Positions 31,921 to 41,548 of a DNA stretch of 64,000 bases are shown here, piece by piece (position 1 is the stretch's first letter; every line of letters begins with the position of its first letter). Under the pieces are notes generated by a model. It ran no database searches, was not told the DNA's origin, and saw only the letters and a program-made list of their open reading frames with translations. Source of the stretch: Variovorax sp. (lineage in GTDB: Bacteria; Pseudomonadota; Gammaproteobacteria; Burkholderiales; Burkholderiaceae_C); assembly GCA_004210915.1 (NCBI GenBank), contig SEGS01000007.1, forward strand, positions 1 through 64,000, given 5' to 3'. The translations under genes and the position numbers were made by a program.

Positions 31921-31924
31921 GCGC

Positions 31925-32395
31925 TCACTTGACGGGAATCACGGTCCCGCGGTCGATGGGCACCGCCGTGACGCTGTTCTTCGGCGAACCGTCGATCAAG
32001 AGGTCGGAGTAGGTCAGGTAGACCAGCGTATTGCGCCGGCTGTCGACCAGGCGCACCACGCGCAGGCGCTTGAACAGGATCGACTGGCGCTCGGTGAAGA
32101 TCTCGTCGCGCTTTTTCAGCGGTTCCGTGAAGGACACGGGCCCTACTTGGCGGCACGCAATGGACGCCTCCGCCTTGTCTTCGGCCAAGCCGATCGCACC
32201 GGAAATCCCGCCGGTCTTGGCGCGCGAGACGTAGCAGGTCACGCCATTGACCTTCGGGTCGTCGTAGGCCTCGATCACGATCTTGTGGTCGGGGCCGATG
32301 AGCTTGAAGGCGGTGTCGACATCGCCGACGACTTCAGCGTGGGCGACGGCGCTGCCGCAGAGGAGAGCGGCGAAGGCGAGAGAAAACAGCTTCAT
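31925..32395 (-). CDS. creA: CreA family protein
   Basis: 'EVVGDVDTAFKLIGPDHKIVIEAYDDPKVNGVTCYVSRAKTGGISGAIGLAEDKAEASIACRQVGP'. Confidence 0.9.
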   Translation of the reverse strand: MKLFSLAFAALLCGSAVAHAEVVGDVDTAFKLIGPDHKIVIEAYDDPKVNGVTCYVSRAKTGGISGAIGLAEDKAEASIACRQVGPVSFTEPLKKRDEIFTERQSILFKRLRVVRLVDSRRNTLVYLTYSDLLIDGSPKNSVTAVPIDRGTVIPVK

Positions 32396-32411
32396 GTGGG
32401 GAGCTAAATAT

Positions 32412-32960
32412 TCAAGCGATGTCGATGGTGTGCACGATGTCGAAGCTGCCGCGCTTGCGGTCGGCAAAGTAGCGCTCCAGTGTTTCGCGGACCGTGCGGA
32501 AGGCGATTTCGTCCCAGGGTATTTCCTCTTCGGTGAAGAGCCGCGCTTCCAGGGTTTCGTGGCCGGGATCGAAGCGGTCGTTCAGCAGCCTGGCGCGGTA
32601 GAACAGATGCACCTGCCCGACGCGCACCACGCTGATCACCGAGAACAGGCCTTCCATCTCGTACGCTGCCCCGGCCTCTTCGTCGGTCTCGCGAGCAGCG
32701 CCCTGCGCGGTGCTCTCGCCGAGCTCCATGAAACCGGCCGGCAGCGTCCACTTGCCCCACCGCGGCTCGATGTTGCGCTTGCACAGCAGCACGCGATCGC
32801 CGAGCACGGGGATGGTGCCGACGACGTTCAGCGGGTTCTCGTAGTGGACCGTGTTGCAGGCCGGGCAAACGGCGCGCTGCCGGGTGTCGCCGTCGTCCGG
32901 GATGCGGTAGACGACCGCGGTGCCGCAGTTTTTGCAGTGCTTGATGGGAACGTGCAGCAT
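32412..32960 (-). CDS. NUDIX hydrolase
   Basis: N-terminal Zn ribbon 'HCKNCGTAV...CPACN' and Nudix box 'GFMELGESTAQGAARETDEEAGA'. Confidence 0.92.
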   Translation of the reverse strand: MLHVPIKHCKNCGTAVVYRIPDDGDTRQRAVCPACNTVHYENPLNVVGTIPVLGDRVLLCKRNIEPRWGKWTLPAGFMELGESTAQGAARETDEEAGAAYEMEGLFSVISVVRVGQVHLFYRARLLNDRFDPGHETLEARLFTEEEIPWDEIAFRTVRETLERYFADRKRGSFDIVHTIDIA

Positions 32961-32973
32961 CGCGGATGCCGGA

Positions 32974-33675
32974 TCAGGCGATCTTGACGGTCAGGGTGGG
33001 CAAGCCTGCCACCTGGCCGACCAGGGTGTCGCCCGCCACCACAGCCGCCACGCCTTCGGGCGTGCCCGAGAAGATCAGGTCGCCGGGCTGCAGCTCCCAC
33101 GCAGCCGAAAGGTGCTCGATGGTTTCGGCAATGTTCCAGATCAGCTTGCTGACCTGGCTGCGCTGGCGATCGGTGCCGTTCACCTGCAACGAGATCTCGG
33201 CGCTTTCGGCGTCGGCGGCCTGGGCCTTCGGCACGATCGGACCGATGGGTGCGCTCTGCTCGAAGCCCTTGCCGATGTCCCACGGACGACCCTGCTTCTT
33301 CGCCTCGCCTTGAAGGTCGCGGCGCGTCATGTCGAGGCCGACGGCGTAGCCGTAGACGTGCTTGTGGGCGTCGGCGGCCGCGATGTTCTTGCCGCCGACC
33401 CCGATGGCGACGACCAGTTCGATCTCATGGTGCAGGTTCTTCGTGAGCGTGGGGTAGGCCATGGTCCCGGTCTGGCCGGCATCCACCACCACCAGCGCGT
33501 CCGTCGGCTTCATGAAGAAGAAGGGCGGCTCGCGGCCTGTGAAGCCCATTTCCTTCGCGTGATCCTCGTAGTTGCGGCCCACGCAATAGATGCGATGCAC
33601 CGGGAAGCGGGCCGGCTGGCCGACGACCGGAATCGATACCGTGGGAGGCGGGGCAAAGACAAACTCGGAGGCCAT
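32974..33675 (-). CDS. Fumarylacetoacetate hydrolase family protein
   Basis: 'VHRIYCVGRNYEDHAKEMG', 'FMKPTDALV', 'HHEIELVVAIG', 'GDLIFSGTPEGVAAV'. Confidence 0.92.
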   Translation of the reverse strand: MASEFVFAPPPTVSIPVVGQPARFPVHRIYCVGRNYEDHAKEMGFTGREPPFFFMKPTDALVVVDAGQTGTMAYPTLTKNLHHEIELVVAIGVGGKNIAAADAHKHVYGYAVGLDMTRRDLQGEAKKQGRPWDIGKGFEQSAPIGPIVPKAQAADAESAEISLQVNGTDRQRSQVSKLIWNIAETIEHLSAAWELQPGDLIFSGTPEGVAAVVAGDTLVGQVAGLPTLTVKIA

Positions 33676-33774
33676 CGCGTCGGATCCTTTTCAGTGAGGC
33701 AGAGGGGAGAGCGGCAGTGTGCCAGAGGGGCGCACCCGCTGCCGGTTGCAGCGCGAGACCGCTATGCTTTGCGG

Positions 33775-34416
33775 ATGATGAAGCTGCACAACTACTTCCG
33801 TTCTTCCGCCTCGTTCCGCGTGCGCATCGCGCTCAATCTGAAGGGGTTGGCGTACGACTACGTGCCCGTGCACATTGCGCGCGGCGAGCACCGCACCGGC
33901 CCGTTCGCAACGATCTCGGCCGACCAGCTGGTGCCGCTGCTTGAAGACGATGGCGAGCGGCTGTCGCAGTCGATGGCCATCATCGAATACCTCGAGGAAA
34001 GGCACCCGAGCCCGCCGCTGCTGCCGTCGGATGCGCTGGGCCGTGCGCGCGTGCGCGCGTTGTCCGAATCGATCGCGTGCGAGATCCACCCGCTCAACAA
34101 CCTGCGCGTGCTGAAGTACCTGGTGCGCGAGCTCAAGCTCGACGAGCTCGCGAAGAACGCGTGGTACCGGCACTGGGTGCGGGAAGGCATGCTGGCGTTC
34201 GAGCGCCAGCTGGCGCAGCAACCGGCCGGCATCTACTGCTGGGGCAACACGCCGACGATGGCTGATTGCTGTTTGGTGCCGCAGATCTTCAACGGCCAGC
34301 GTTTCGATTGCGACTTCAGCGGCCTGCCGCGGACCATGGCGGTGTTCGACGCCTGCATGCAGCTCGAAGCGTTCCAGCAGGCGCAGCCTTCGCGCTGCCC
34401 CGATGCCGAAGCCTGA
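33775..34416 (+). CDS. maiA: Maleylacetoacetate isomerase / zeta-class GST
   Basis: 'MKLHNYFRSSASFRVRIALNLKGLAYDYVPVHI' SSxxxxR motif; divergent from the FAH gene. Confidence 0.92.
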   Translation: MMKLHNYFRSSASFRVRIALNLKGLAYDYVPVHIARGEHRTGPFATISADQLVPLLEDDGERLSQSMAIIEYLEERHPSPPLLPSDALGRARVRALSESIACEIHPLNNLRVLKYLVRELKLDELAKNAWYRHWVREGMLAFERQLAQQPAGIYCWGNTPTMADCCLVPQIFNGQRFDCDFSGLPRTMAVFDACMQLEAFQQAQPSRCPDAEA

Positions 34417-35194
34417 GGCGGCCGGGCTGCACGACTGGCTCGTGCCCGACTGGCCCGCGCCGCCGAACGTCCGCGCGTTGTGCACCACGCGCAGCGGGGG
34501 GGTCTCGCAAGGTCGTTACGCGAGCCTGAACCTGGGCGATCACGTGGCTGACGAAGCGCAGGACGTGGCCGCCAACCGCAAGCGACTGCAGCACGCGATC
34601 GGCGTGCGGCCGGTGTTCCTGCAGCAGGTCCATGGCACGGCGGTGGCCGAACTCGACGCGCAGACGCCGGACGGCACGGCCGCCGACGCGTGCATCTCGG
34701 CCGAAGTCGGCGTGGCCTGCACCGTGATGGTGGCCGATTGCCTGCCCGTCCTGTTCACGGACGAGACCGGGTCCCGTGTGGCCGCAGCGCATGCCGGCTG
34801 GCGGGGACTGGCCGCAGGGGTGCTGGAACAGACGGTGGCCGGCATGCGGGCGCGCGGAAGCCAGGCCCACACCATGGACGGAGTGCGCGTGCTGGCATGG
34901 CTCGGGCCGTGCATCGGACCGCGTGCGTTCCAGGTCGGTACCGAGGTCAGGGAGGCGTTCGTCGCATCGCACCCCGGGGCGGCCGCCTGCTTCGCGCCGG
35001 GGCCAGCGGACGGCAAGTGGCTGGCCGACCTCCCCGCCCTGGCGCGCCAGCGGCTGCACGCCGCGGGCATCGACGCGATCTACGGCAACGACAGCACCGA
35101 TGGGTGGTGCACGGTCAACAACCCGTTACGATTTTTCTCGCACCGGCGCGATGGCGTCAGTGGTCGGTTCGCCAGCCTGATCTGGCGCGTCTGA
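34403..35194 (+). CDS. pgeF: Peptidoglycan-editing factor / polyphenol oxidase family (YfiH/PgeF)
   Basis: 'VRALCTTRSGGVSQGRYASLNLGDHVADEAQDVAANRKRL', 'VMVADCLPVLFTDETGSRVAAAHAGWRGLAAGV', 'WLGPCIGPRAFQVG'. Confidence 0.92.
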   Translation: MPKPEAAGLHDWLVPDWPAPPNVRALCTTRSGGVSQGRYASLNLGDHVADEAQDVAANRKRLQHAIGVRPVFLQQVHGTAVAELDAQTPDGTAADACISAEVGVACTVMVADCLPVLFTDETGSRVAAAHAGWRGLAAGVLEQTVAGMRARGSQAHTMDGVRVLAWLGPCIGPRAFQVGTEVREAFVASHPGAAACFAPGPADGKWLADLPALARQRLHAAGIDAIYGNDSTDGWCTVNNPLRFFSHRRDGVSGRFASLIWRV

Positions 35195-35440
35195 TGGCGT
35201 TGGCGGCGGCGCAGCCGCTGCACGCCGCGCGGCCTCCTGTGCCGCAAGCTCCTGTTCCTTCAGCCGACGGCGCCGCGCCGGCGCCAGCATCAGATACACC
35301 ACGAGCGTCACCGGGGCGAGGCCGTACATCACGAAGGTGAAGATCGCGCCCAGCACGGTGCCTGTGGTGTTGGTGGCTTCGGCCACCGCCATCATCAGGA
35401 CGACGTACAGCCAGGCAATGACAACGAGATGGATCAGCAT
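35126..35440 (-). CDS. Small predicted membrane protein
   Basis: 'MLIHLVVIAWLYVVLMMAVAEATNTTGTVLGAIFTFVMYGLAPVTLVVYLMLAPARRRR'; two hydrophobic helices; 3' overlap with pgeF. Confidence 0.75.
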   Translation of the reverse strand: MLIHLVVIAWLYVVLMMAVAEATNTTGTVLGAIFTFVMYGLAPVTLVVYLMLAPARRRRLKEQELAAQEAARRAAAAPPPTPSDAPDQAGEPTTDAIAPVREKS

Positions 35441-35496
35441 GGAGAATCGAAAGCTATGGTTTTCATGGAGTCGCGTGCGCGCTGGAGCGATGCGAA

Positions 35497-37269
35497 ATGC
35501 AGCATACTGAAAAGCCATTCGAACAAGGCGAGGCCGCAGGAGACACCATGACACCACAAGGCAGCGGGGCCGACGCGTTCGCCCCTTTCCAGAAGGCTCT
35601 GACGGATGGATGGGGCAAAGCGGTTGAATCGATGCAGGCCATCGGCTCGGGCAAATCGACCGGCGGGGCGCAGTGGGACGTGCCGAAGTTCAGCTTTTCC
35701 GCCAACAAGCTGCAGGAGCTGCAAAAAGACTACATGGCCGAAGCGGCTGCCTTGTGGCAGCAGGGCCTGAGCACCAAGGCCGCGACCGACAAGCGTTTCG
35801 CTGGCGAAGCCTGGGGCAGCAACCCCGTCTCTTCCTTCACTGCGGCGGTGTACCTGCTCAACGGCCGGACCCTGCTCAACATGGTGGATGCGGTCGAGGC
35901 CGATGCCAAGACCCAATCGCGCCTGCGCTTCGCGGTAGAGCAGTGGATGGCCGCCGCGGCGCCCAGCAACTCGCTCGCCTTCAACGCCGATGCGCAGAAG
36001 CGCGCGATCGAGACAAAAGGCGAGAGCATCGCCAAGGGCATCCAGAACCTGCTGCACGACATGAAGCAGGGGCATGTGAGCATGACGGACGAGAGCGCGT
36101 TCGAGGTCGGCCGCAACGTGGCCACCACCGAAGGCGCCGTGGTGTTCGAGAACGAACTGTTCCAGCTGCTCGAATACAAGCCGCTCACCGCCAAGGTCTA
36201 CGAGCGCCCGTTCCTGCTGGTGCCGCCGTGCATCAACAAGTTCTACATCCTCGACCTGCAGCCGGAGAACTCGCTGATCCGCTACGCGAACGAGCAGGGC
36301 CACCGCGTGTTCGTGGTGAGCTGGCGCAACCCCGACGAGTCGCTCGCCAAGGCCACCTGGGACGACTACATCGAGAACGCCGCGATCCAGGCGATCCACA
36401 CGGTGCAGGCCATCAGCGGCAGCAAGCAGATCAACGCGCTGGGCTTCTGCGTGGGCGGCACGATCCTGAGCACGGCGCTCGCGGTGCTGGCAGCGCGCGG
36501 CGAGAAGCCGGCCGCCTCGGTCACTTTGCTCACCACGCTGCTCGACTTCAGCGACACCGGCATCCTCGACATCTTCATCGACGAGCAGATGGTGCAGTAC
36601 CGCGAGATGCAGATGGGCAAGGGCGGCCTGCTGCCCGGTGGCGACCTCGCGTCGACCTTCAGCTTCCTGCGACCCAACGACCTGGTGTGGAATTACGTGG
36701 TGGGCAACTACCTCAAGGGCGAGACGCCGCCGCCGTTCGACCTGTTGTACTGGAACAGCGACGCGACCAATCTGCCCGGCCCGTTCTACGCCTGGTACCT
36801 GCGCAACACGTACCACGAGAACAAGCTCAAGGTGCCGGGCGCGCTCACGGTCTGCGGCGAAAAGGTCGACCTCGCGGCGATCGACGTACCCACGTACATC
36901 TACGGCTCGCGCGAAGACCACATCGTGCCCATCGGCGGTGCCTACGCATCGACGCAAATCCTCAACGGCAAGAAGCGCTTCGTCATGGGCGCCTCGGGCC
37001 ACATCGCCGGTGTGATCAACCCGCCCGCGAAGAAAAAGCGCAGCCACTGGATCCGCGAAGACGGCAAGCTGCCGAAGACGCAAGCCGAATGGCAAGCCGG
37101 CTCGGTCGAGCATCCGGGCAGCTGGTGGACCGATTGGTCCGACTGGCTCAAGGGCCACGCCGGAAAGCAGATTCCCGCGCCCAAGGCCTACGGCAAAGGC
37201 ACGACCTACAAGGCGACCGAGCCCGCGCCCGGGCGCTACGTCAAGGCGAAGGCCAGCGCCGTCGCCTGA
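35497..37269 (+). CDS. phaC: Class I poly(R)-hydroxyalkanoate polymerase
   Basis: 'ALGFCVGGTI' lipase box, 'FVVSWRNPDESLAKATWDDYIE', 'GHIAGVINPPA'. Confidence 0.95.
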   Translation: MQHTEKPFEQGEAAGDTMTPQGSGADAFAPFQKALTDGWGKAVESMQAIGSGKSTGGAQWDVPKFSFSANKLQELQKDYMAEAAALWQQGLSTKAATDKRFAGEAWGSNPVSSFTAAVYLLNGRTLLNMVDAVEADAKTQSRLRFAVEQWMAAAAPSNSLAFNADAQKRAIETKGESIAKGIQNLLHDMKQGHVSMTDESAFEVGRNVATTEGAVVFENELFQLLEYKPLTAKVYERPFLLVPPCINKFYILDLQPENSLIRYANEQGHRVFVVSWRNPDESLAKATWDDYIENAAIQAIHTVQAISGSKQINALGFCVGGTILSTALAVLAARGEKPAASVTLLTTLLDFSDTGILDIFIDEQMVQYREMQMGKGGLLPGGDLASTFSFLRPNDLVWNYVVGNYLKGETPPPFDLLYWNSDATNLPGPFYAWYLRNTYHENKLKVPGALTVCGEKVDLAAIDVPTYIYGSREDHIVPIGGAYASTQILNGKKRFVMGASGHIAGVINPPAKKKRSHWIREDGKLPKTQAEWQAGSVEHPGSWWTDWSDWLKGHAGKQIPAPKAYGKGTTYKATEPAPGRYVKAKASAVA

Positions 37270-37312
37270 TCCTCATCCAACCTTCACCAGTCACATCAAC
37301 GGAGAGAAAAGC

Positions 37313-38491
37313 ATGGAAGACATCGTCATCGTTTCGGCCGCACGTACGCCGGTCGGCAAGTTCGGCGGCTCGCTCGCGGGCATCGCCGCCACCGAGCTGG
37401 GTGCCATCGTGATCAAGGAAGTGCTCGCACGCGCCAACCTCACGGCCGACCAGATCGGTGAAGCCATCATGGGTCAGGTGCTGGCCGCCGGTGCGGGCCA
37501 GAACCCGGCGCGCCAGGCGTGGCTCAAGAGCGGCGGCGCCAAGGAAACGCCGGCGCTGACGATCAATGCCGTGTGCGGCTCGGGCCTGAAGGCCGTGATG
37601 CTGGCGGCGCAGGCCGTGGCCACGGGCGACAGCGAGATCGTGATCGCCGGCGGGCAGGAGAACATGAGCGCATCGCCGCACGTGGTGCCGAACTCGCGCA
37701 ATGGCCAGCGCATGGGTGACTGGAAGATGGTCGACACGATGATCGTGGACGGCCTCTGGGACGTCTACAACCAGTACCACATGGGCATCACGGCAGAGAA
37801 CGTGGCCAAGAAGTACAGCATCGACCGCGCTGCGCAGGACGAGCTGGCACTCGGCAGCCAGACCAAGGCCGCGGCGGCGCAGGACGCAGGCAAGTTCAAG
37901 GACGAGATCGTCGGCGTGAGCATTCCGCAGAAGAAGGGCGATCCGGTCGTCTTCGACAAGGACGAGTTCATCAACCGCAAGACCAATGCCGAAGGCCTGG
38001 CCGGCCTGCGCCCGGCCTTCGACAAGGCCGGCGGCGTGACCGCGGGCAATGCCTCGGGCCTGAACGACGGCGCCGCCGCCGTGATGGTGATGACCGCCAA
38101 GAAGGCTGCCGCACTGGGCCTCAAGCCGCTGGGCCGCATCGCGAGCTACGCCACCGTGGGCCTCGACCCGGCCATCATGGGCATGGGCCCGGTCGGCGCA
38201 TCGAAGAAGGCATTGGAGCGCGCCGGCTGGAACGCTGCCGACCTCGACGTGCTCGAAATCAACGAGGCTTTCGCCGCGCAGGCCTGTGCCGTGAACCGCG
38301 AAATGGGCTGGGACATCAACAAGGTGAACGTCAACGGCGGCGCCATTGCCATTGGCCATCCGATCGGTGCGTCCGGCTGCCGCATCCTGGTGACGCTGCT
38401 GCACGAAATGCAGCGCCAGAACGCGAAGAAGGGTATCGCGTCGCTTTGCATCGGTGGCGGAATGGGCGTGGCGCTGACGATCGAGCGCTGA
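37313..38491 (+). CDS. phaA: Acetyl-CoA acetyltransferase
   Basis: 'IVSAARTPVGKFGGSLAG', 'INAVCGSGLKAVMLA', 'NVNGGAIAIGHPIGASGCRILVTLLHEM'. Confidence 0.93.
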   Translation: MEDIVIVSAARTPVGKFGGSLAGIAATELGAIVIKEVLARANLTADQIGEAIMGQVLAAGAGQNPARQAWLKSGGAKETPALTINAVCGSGLKAVMLAAQAVATGDSEIVIAGGQENMSASPHVVPNSRNGQRMGDWKMVDTMIVDGLWDVYNQYHMGITAENVAKKYSIDRAAQDELALGSQTKAAAAQDAGKFKDEIVGVSIPQKKGDPVVFDKDEFINRKTNAEGLAGLRPAFDKAGGVTAGNASGLNDGAAAVMVMTAKKAAALGLKPLGRIASYATVGLDPAIMGMGPVGASKKALERAGWNAADLDVLEINEAFAAQACAVNREMGWDINKVNVNGGAIAIGHPIGASGCRILVTLLHEMQRQNAKKGIASLCIGGGMGVALTIER

Positions 38492-38522
38492 TTTTTCCTG
38501 CCGGCAGCGCCAGCTGCAAGCC

Positions 38523-38554
38523 AACGCCGCGCTCTGACGCGGCGTTTTTTTTTT
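38523..38554 (+). terminator. Rho-independent terminator after phaC-phaA
   Basis: AACGCCGCG-CTCTGA-CGCGGCGTT followed by run of T. Confidence 0.92.
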
Positions 38555-38610
38555 GGGTGATCCGACTCCAGAGAACGTCTTCAGCCCATCGAGCTGATCT
38601 CAGATTGAAG

Positions 38611-38639
38611 TTGACACCTAAATCGATGAAAAGTAATGT
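38611..38639 (+). promoter_or_regulatory. Sigma70-like promoter for the opine-dehydrogenase-like operon
   Basis: TTGACA-N17-TAATGT in a locally AT-rich intergenic region. Confidence 0.65.
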
Positions 38640-38680
38640 ATCTCCGGGTTCCCTCTAGCAACTCCTGACAGGTGGCGTAC

Positions 38681-39754
38681 ATGAAAATTGCGATTCTGGG
38701 CGGCGGACACGGCGCCTACGCGGCGGCGGCGGACCTTTCCGAAGCCGGGCACGAGGTCCGGCTGTGGCGTCGTGACGCAGGCGCCTTGAAGCCCGTCATT
38801 GAGGCTGGTGGCATCACCCTGAAGGACGCCGATGGGCATCGCGAGGTGCCGCTCGCGCTGGCCACTTCAGACATCGGCATTGCGCTGCGTGGCGCCGAGC
38901 TGATCGTGCTCCCCACGCCGGCCATTGCGCAGCACGACATCGCGCAGGCCATGGCGCCTCATCTGGTCGACGGGCAGGTGGTGTTTCTGGCGCCAGGCAC
39001 TTTCGGCAGCTACGTGATGGCCCGTGAGGTCCGGCGCGCCGGCAACACGGCCGATGTGGCGTGGGCAGAGACCGGAACCCTGCCTTACCTGGCGCGCAAG
39101 CACGGCGACCGTGAGGTGAACGTGACGGTTCGCGCCATCCGCCTGCCCACGGGCGTGTACCCGGCGCGCAAGGAGGCCGAAGCCATCGCGGTGATCCGCC
39201 AGGCCTACCCGGCCGTGCACGGCTGCGGCGACGCGCTGTCGGGCGCGCTGATGAACGCGGGGCCTGTCATCCACCCGCCGTTGATGGTGATGAATGCGGC
39301 GCCGCTGCAGCACTTCGAGCGCTGGGACATCCACAACGAGGGCACGCAACGGGCGGTCCGCGACGTGACCGACCGGCTCGATCGCGAGCGCATGGCCGTG
39401 CGCGAAGCCTTCGGGCACGCGGCCCCGCACTACCCGCTGGCCGACCACTACAACAACGACCGATGGATGTACGGCGACGCGCACAAGCAGCTCGTCAAAT
39501 CGGGCGACTGGCGCGAGAACATCGACCTGCACACGCACCGCTACATCACGGAAGACACCGAGCTGGGCCTGGCCTTCCTCGCGTCGGCCGCGCGGCATGC
39601 CGGCGTCGATGCGCCGATCGCGCACGGCCTCCTGGCCATCGTGGGCGGCTTTCTCGGCCGCGATTTGCGCCAGGGCCCGCGCACCTTCGAGCAGCTCGGC
39701 CTGGCCGACCTCACGGCGGCGCAGCTCCGGCAGAGGCTGCACGATGGCGAATGA
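38681..39754 (+). CDS. NAD/NADP octopine/nopaline dehydrogenase family protein
   Basis: 'MKIAILGGGHGAYAAAADLSEAGHEVRLWRRD' Rossmann; 'GPVIHPPLMVMNAAPLQHF...YPLADHYNNDRWMYGDAHKQLVKSGDWRENIDLHTHRYITEDTELGLAFLAS'. Confidence 0.85.
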   Translation: MKIAILGGGHGAYAAAADLSEAGHEVRLWRRDAGALKPVIEAGGITLKDADGHREVPLALATSDIGIALRGAELIVLPTPAIAQHDIAQAMAPHLVDGQVVFLAPGTFGSYVMAREVRRAGNTADVAWAETGTLPYLARKHGDREVNVTVRAIRLPTGVYPARKEAEAIAVIRQAYPAVHGCGDALSGALMNAGPVIHPPLMVMNAAPLQHFERWDIHNEGTQRAVRDVTDRLDRERMAVREAFGHAAPHYPLADHYNNDRWMYGDAHKQLVKSGDWRENIDLHTHRYITEDTELGLAFLASAARHAGVDAPIAHGLLAIVGGFLGRDLRQGPRTFEQLGLADLTAAQLRQRLHDGE

Positions 39755-40751
39755 ACCGGGAACATTGCCACGGTTCGCAGCCGTCGGCGCCGGCCGGATG
39801 GGGCGCGGCATCGCCATCGCGTTCGCCTATGCCGGCCATCGGATCTCGCTGATCGACCTGCGGGTGCGCGATGACGCGGCCTGGGAGCGCTTGCGCGATG
39901 AAGCGCGGCAGGAGATCACCGCGAGCCTCGAAGGCCTCGCGCAGCTCGGCGTACTGGCCGCGCCGCAGATCGCGGCGATCGCAGGCCGCGTGGATTTCGT
40001 GCGCGCCGATGCCGCACCCGCCGCGCTGGCCGCGGCCGAGCTCGTGTTCGAAGGCGTGCCCGAAACGATGGCGGCCAAACGCGAGGCCTTCGAGCACCTC
40101 AACCGGCACTGCCGCGACGATGCGATCCTGACCTCGACGACCAGCAGCATCGTCGTGACGCAGCTGGCCGAACTCGTGCGCCTGCCCGGTCGCTTCCTCA
40201 ACATCCACTGGCTGAATCCGGCCTACGTGATCCCCGTGGTCGAGCTGAGCTGCCACGCCGGCACCGAAGCCGCGGTGCTCGCACGCGCGAAGGCCCTGAT
40301 GGAAGCGATCGGCAAGTTGCCCGTGGTCTGCGGTCCATCGCCCGGCTACATCGTCCCGCGGCTGCAGGCGCTGGTCATGAACGAGGCGGCGCGGATGATC
40401 GAGGAGGGCGCGGCCACGGCCGAGGAAATCGACAAGGCCACGCGCTTCGGGCTCGGCCTGCGCTTTGCGGCGCTGGGCGTGGTCGAGTTCATCGACTTCG
40501 GTGGCTGCGACATCCTGCACCACGCCAGCCGCGAGATGTCGGCCTCCATCGACAAGGAACGCTATACCGCGCCGGCCATCGTCAACCGCATGGTCGCGGA
40601 AGGCCGGCTGGGGCTCAAGAGCGGCAGTGGCTTCTACGACTACGCGGGCCGCGACGTGGCGGCCTACCGCAAGGAAGTGCTGTCGCGCACGCTCGGCGAG
40701 CTGCGGCATTCGGGGCTGTGGCGCGCGCCCGCCGACGAGACGCTGCCATGA
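39744..40751 (+). CDS. 3-hydroxyacyl-CoA dehydrogenase family protein
   Basis: 'FAAVGAGRMGRGIAIAFAYAGHRISLIDLR', 'FEGVPETMAAKREAFEHLNRHCRDDAILTSTTSSI', 'FLNIHWLNPAYVIPVVEL'. Confidence 0.88.
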   Translation: MANEPGTLPRFAAVGAGRMGRGIAIAFAYAGHRISLIDLRVRDDAAWERLRDEARQEITASLEGLAQLGVLAAPQIAAIAGRVDFVRADAAPAALAAAELVFEGVPETMAAKREAFEHLNRHCRDDAILTSTTSSIVVTQLAELVRLPGRFLNIHWLNPAYVIPVVELSCHAGTEAAVLARAKALMEAIGKLPVVCGPSPGYIVPRLQALVMNEAARMIEEGAATAEEIDKATRFGLGLRFAALGVVEFIDFGGCDILHHASREMSASIDKERYTAPAIVNRMVAEGRLGLKSGSGFYDYAGRDVAAYRKEVLSRTLGELRHSGLWRAPADETLP

Positions 40752-41548
40752 TCCCTCGCCGGGCCTTTGCCGCGCTGTCGGTCGGGCAGGTCCATTACGC
40801 CGAGTGCGGTGATGCCGGTGCTCCGCCCGTGCTGTTGTTGCACCAGTCGCCGCGCAGCTGGACCGAGTACCGCCATGTGCTGCCGCTGCTGGGTGCGCGC
40901 TACCGCGCGATCGCGATGGACACGGCGGGGTTCGGCGACTCGGCCGATGGCGGACAGCCCGCCAGCATTGCGCAATGGGCGCGCGTCGCCTGCGAGTTGC
41001 TCGATGCACTGGCCATCTCGCGCACGCATGTGGTGGGCCATCACACCGGCGGCGTGGTGGCCGTCGAGCTGGCGGCCGCGTTTCCCGATCGCGTACGCAG
41101 CCTCGTGCTGTCGTCCACGCCCTATACCGACGAAGCGTTCCGGCGCGCTCGCGCGCAGCGCCCGCCAATCGATGAAGTGGCGCCCAGCGAGGACGGCAGT
41201 CACCTGGCCGCCCTCTGGCAAAAGCGACAGGGCTTCTACCCCGCAGGCCGTCCGGACCTTCTGGAAGCGTTCGTGCTGGACGCGCTCAAGGTCGGGCGCC
41301 GGGTGGAAGAGGGCCATCGGGCTGTCGCGTCCTACCGCATGGAAGACCGCATCGCGCAGGTCACGCAGCCGACGCTGATCGTGCGGGCCACCGCCGATCC
41401 CTTCGCATCGCCGCACGCCGCCGAGCTGCAACACCATCTGCCGCACGCACGCACGGTGGACATCGAAGGCGGCATGGTGCCCTTGCCCGACCACATGCCA
41501 GACGCCTTTGCGCGTGCCGTGCTCGATTTCCTGGCGCCGCAGCCATGA
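40748..41548 (+). CDS. Alpha/beta hydrolase
   Basis: 'VLLLHQSPRSWTEYRHVLPLLGARYRAIAMDTAGFGDSAD', 'HVVGHHTGGVVAVELAA'. Confidence 0.85.
   Translation: MIPRRAFAALSVGQVHYAECGDAGAPPVLLLHQSPRSWTEYRHVLPLLGARYRAIAMDTAGFGDSADGGQPASIAQWARVACELLDALAISRTHVVGHHTGGVVAVELAAAFPDRVRSLVLSSTPYTDEAFRRARAQRPPIDEVAPSEDGSHLAALWQKRQGFYPAGRPDLLEAFVLDALKVGRRVEEGHRAVASYRMEDRIAQVTQPTLIVRATADPFASPHAAELQHHLPHARTVDIEGGMVPLPDHMPDAFARAVLDFLAPQP

Noticed and set aside
34496-34502. G7 homopolymer in pgeF as a phase-variation tract
   Set aside because: Short, expected in high-GC DNA, and the frame is intact through conserved motifs.
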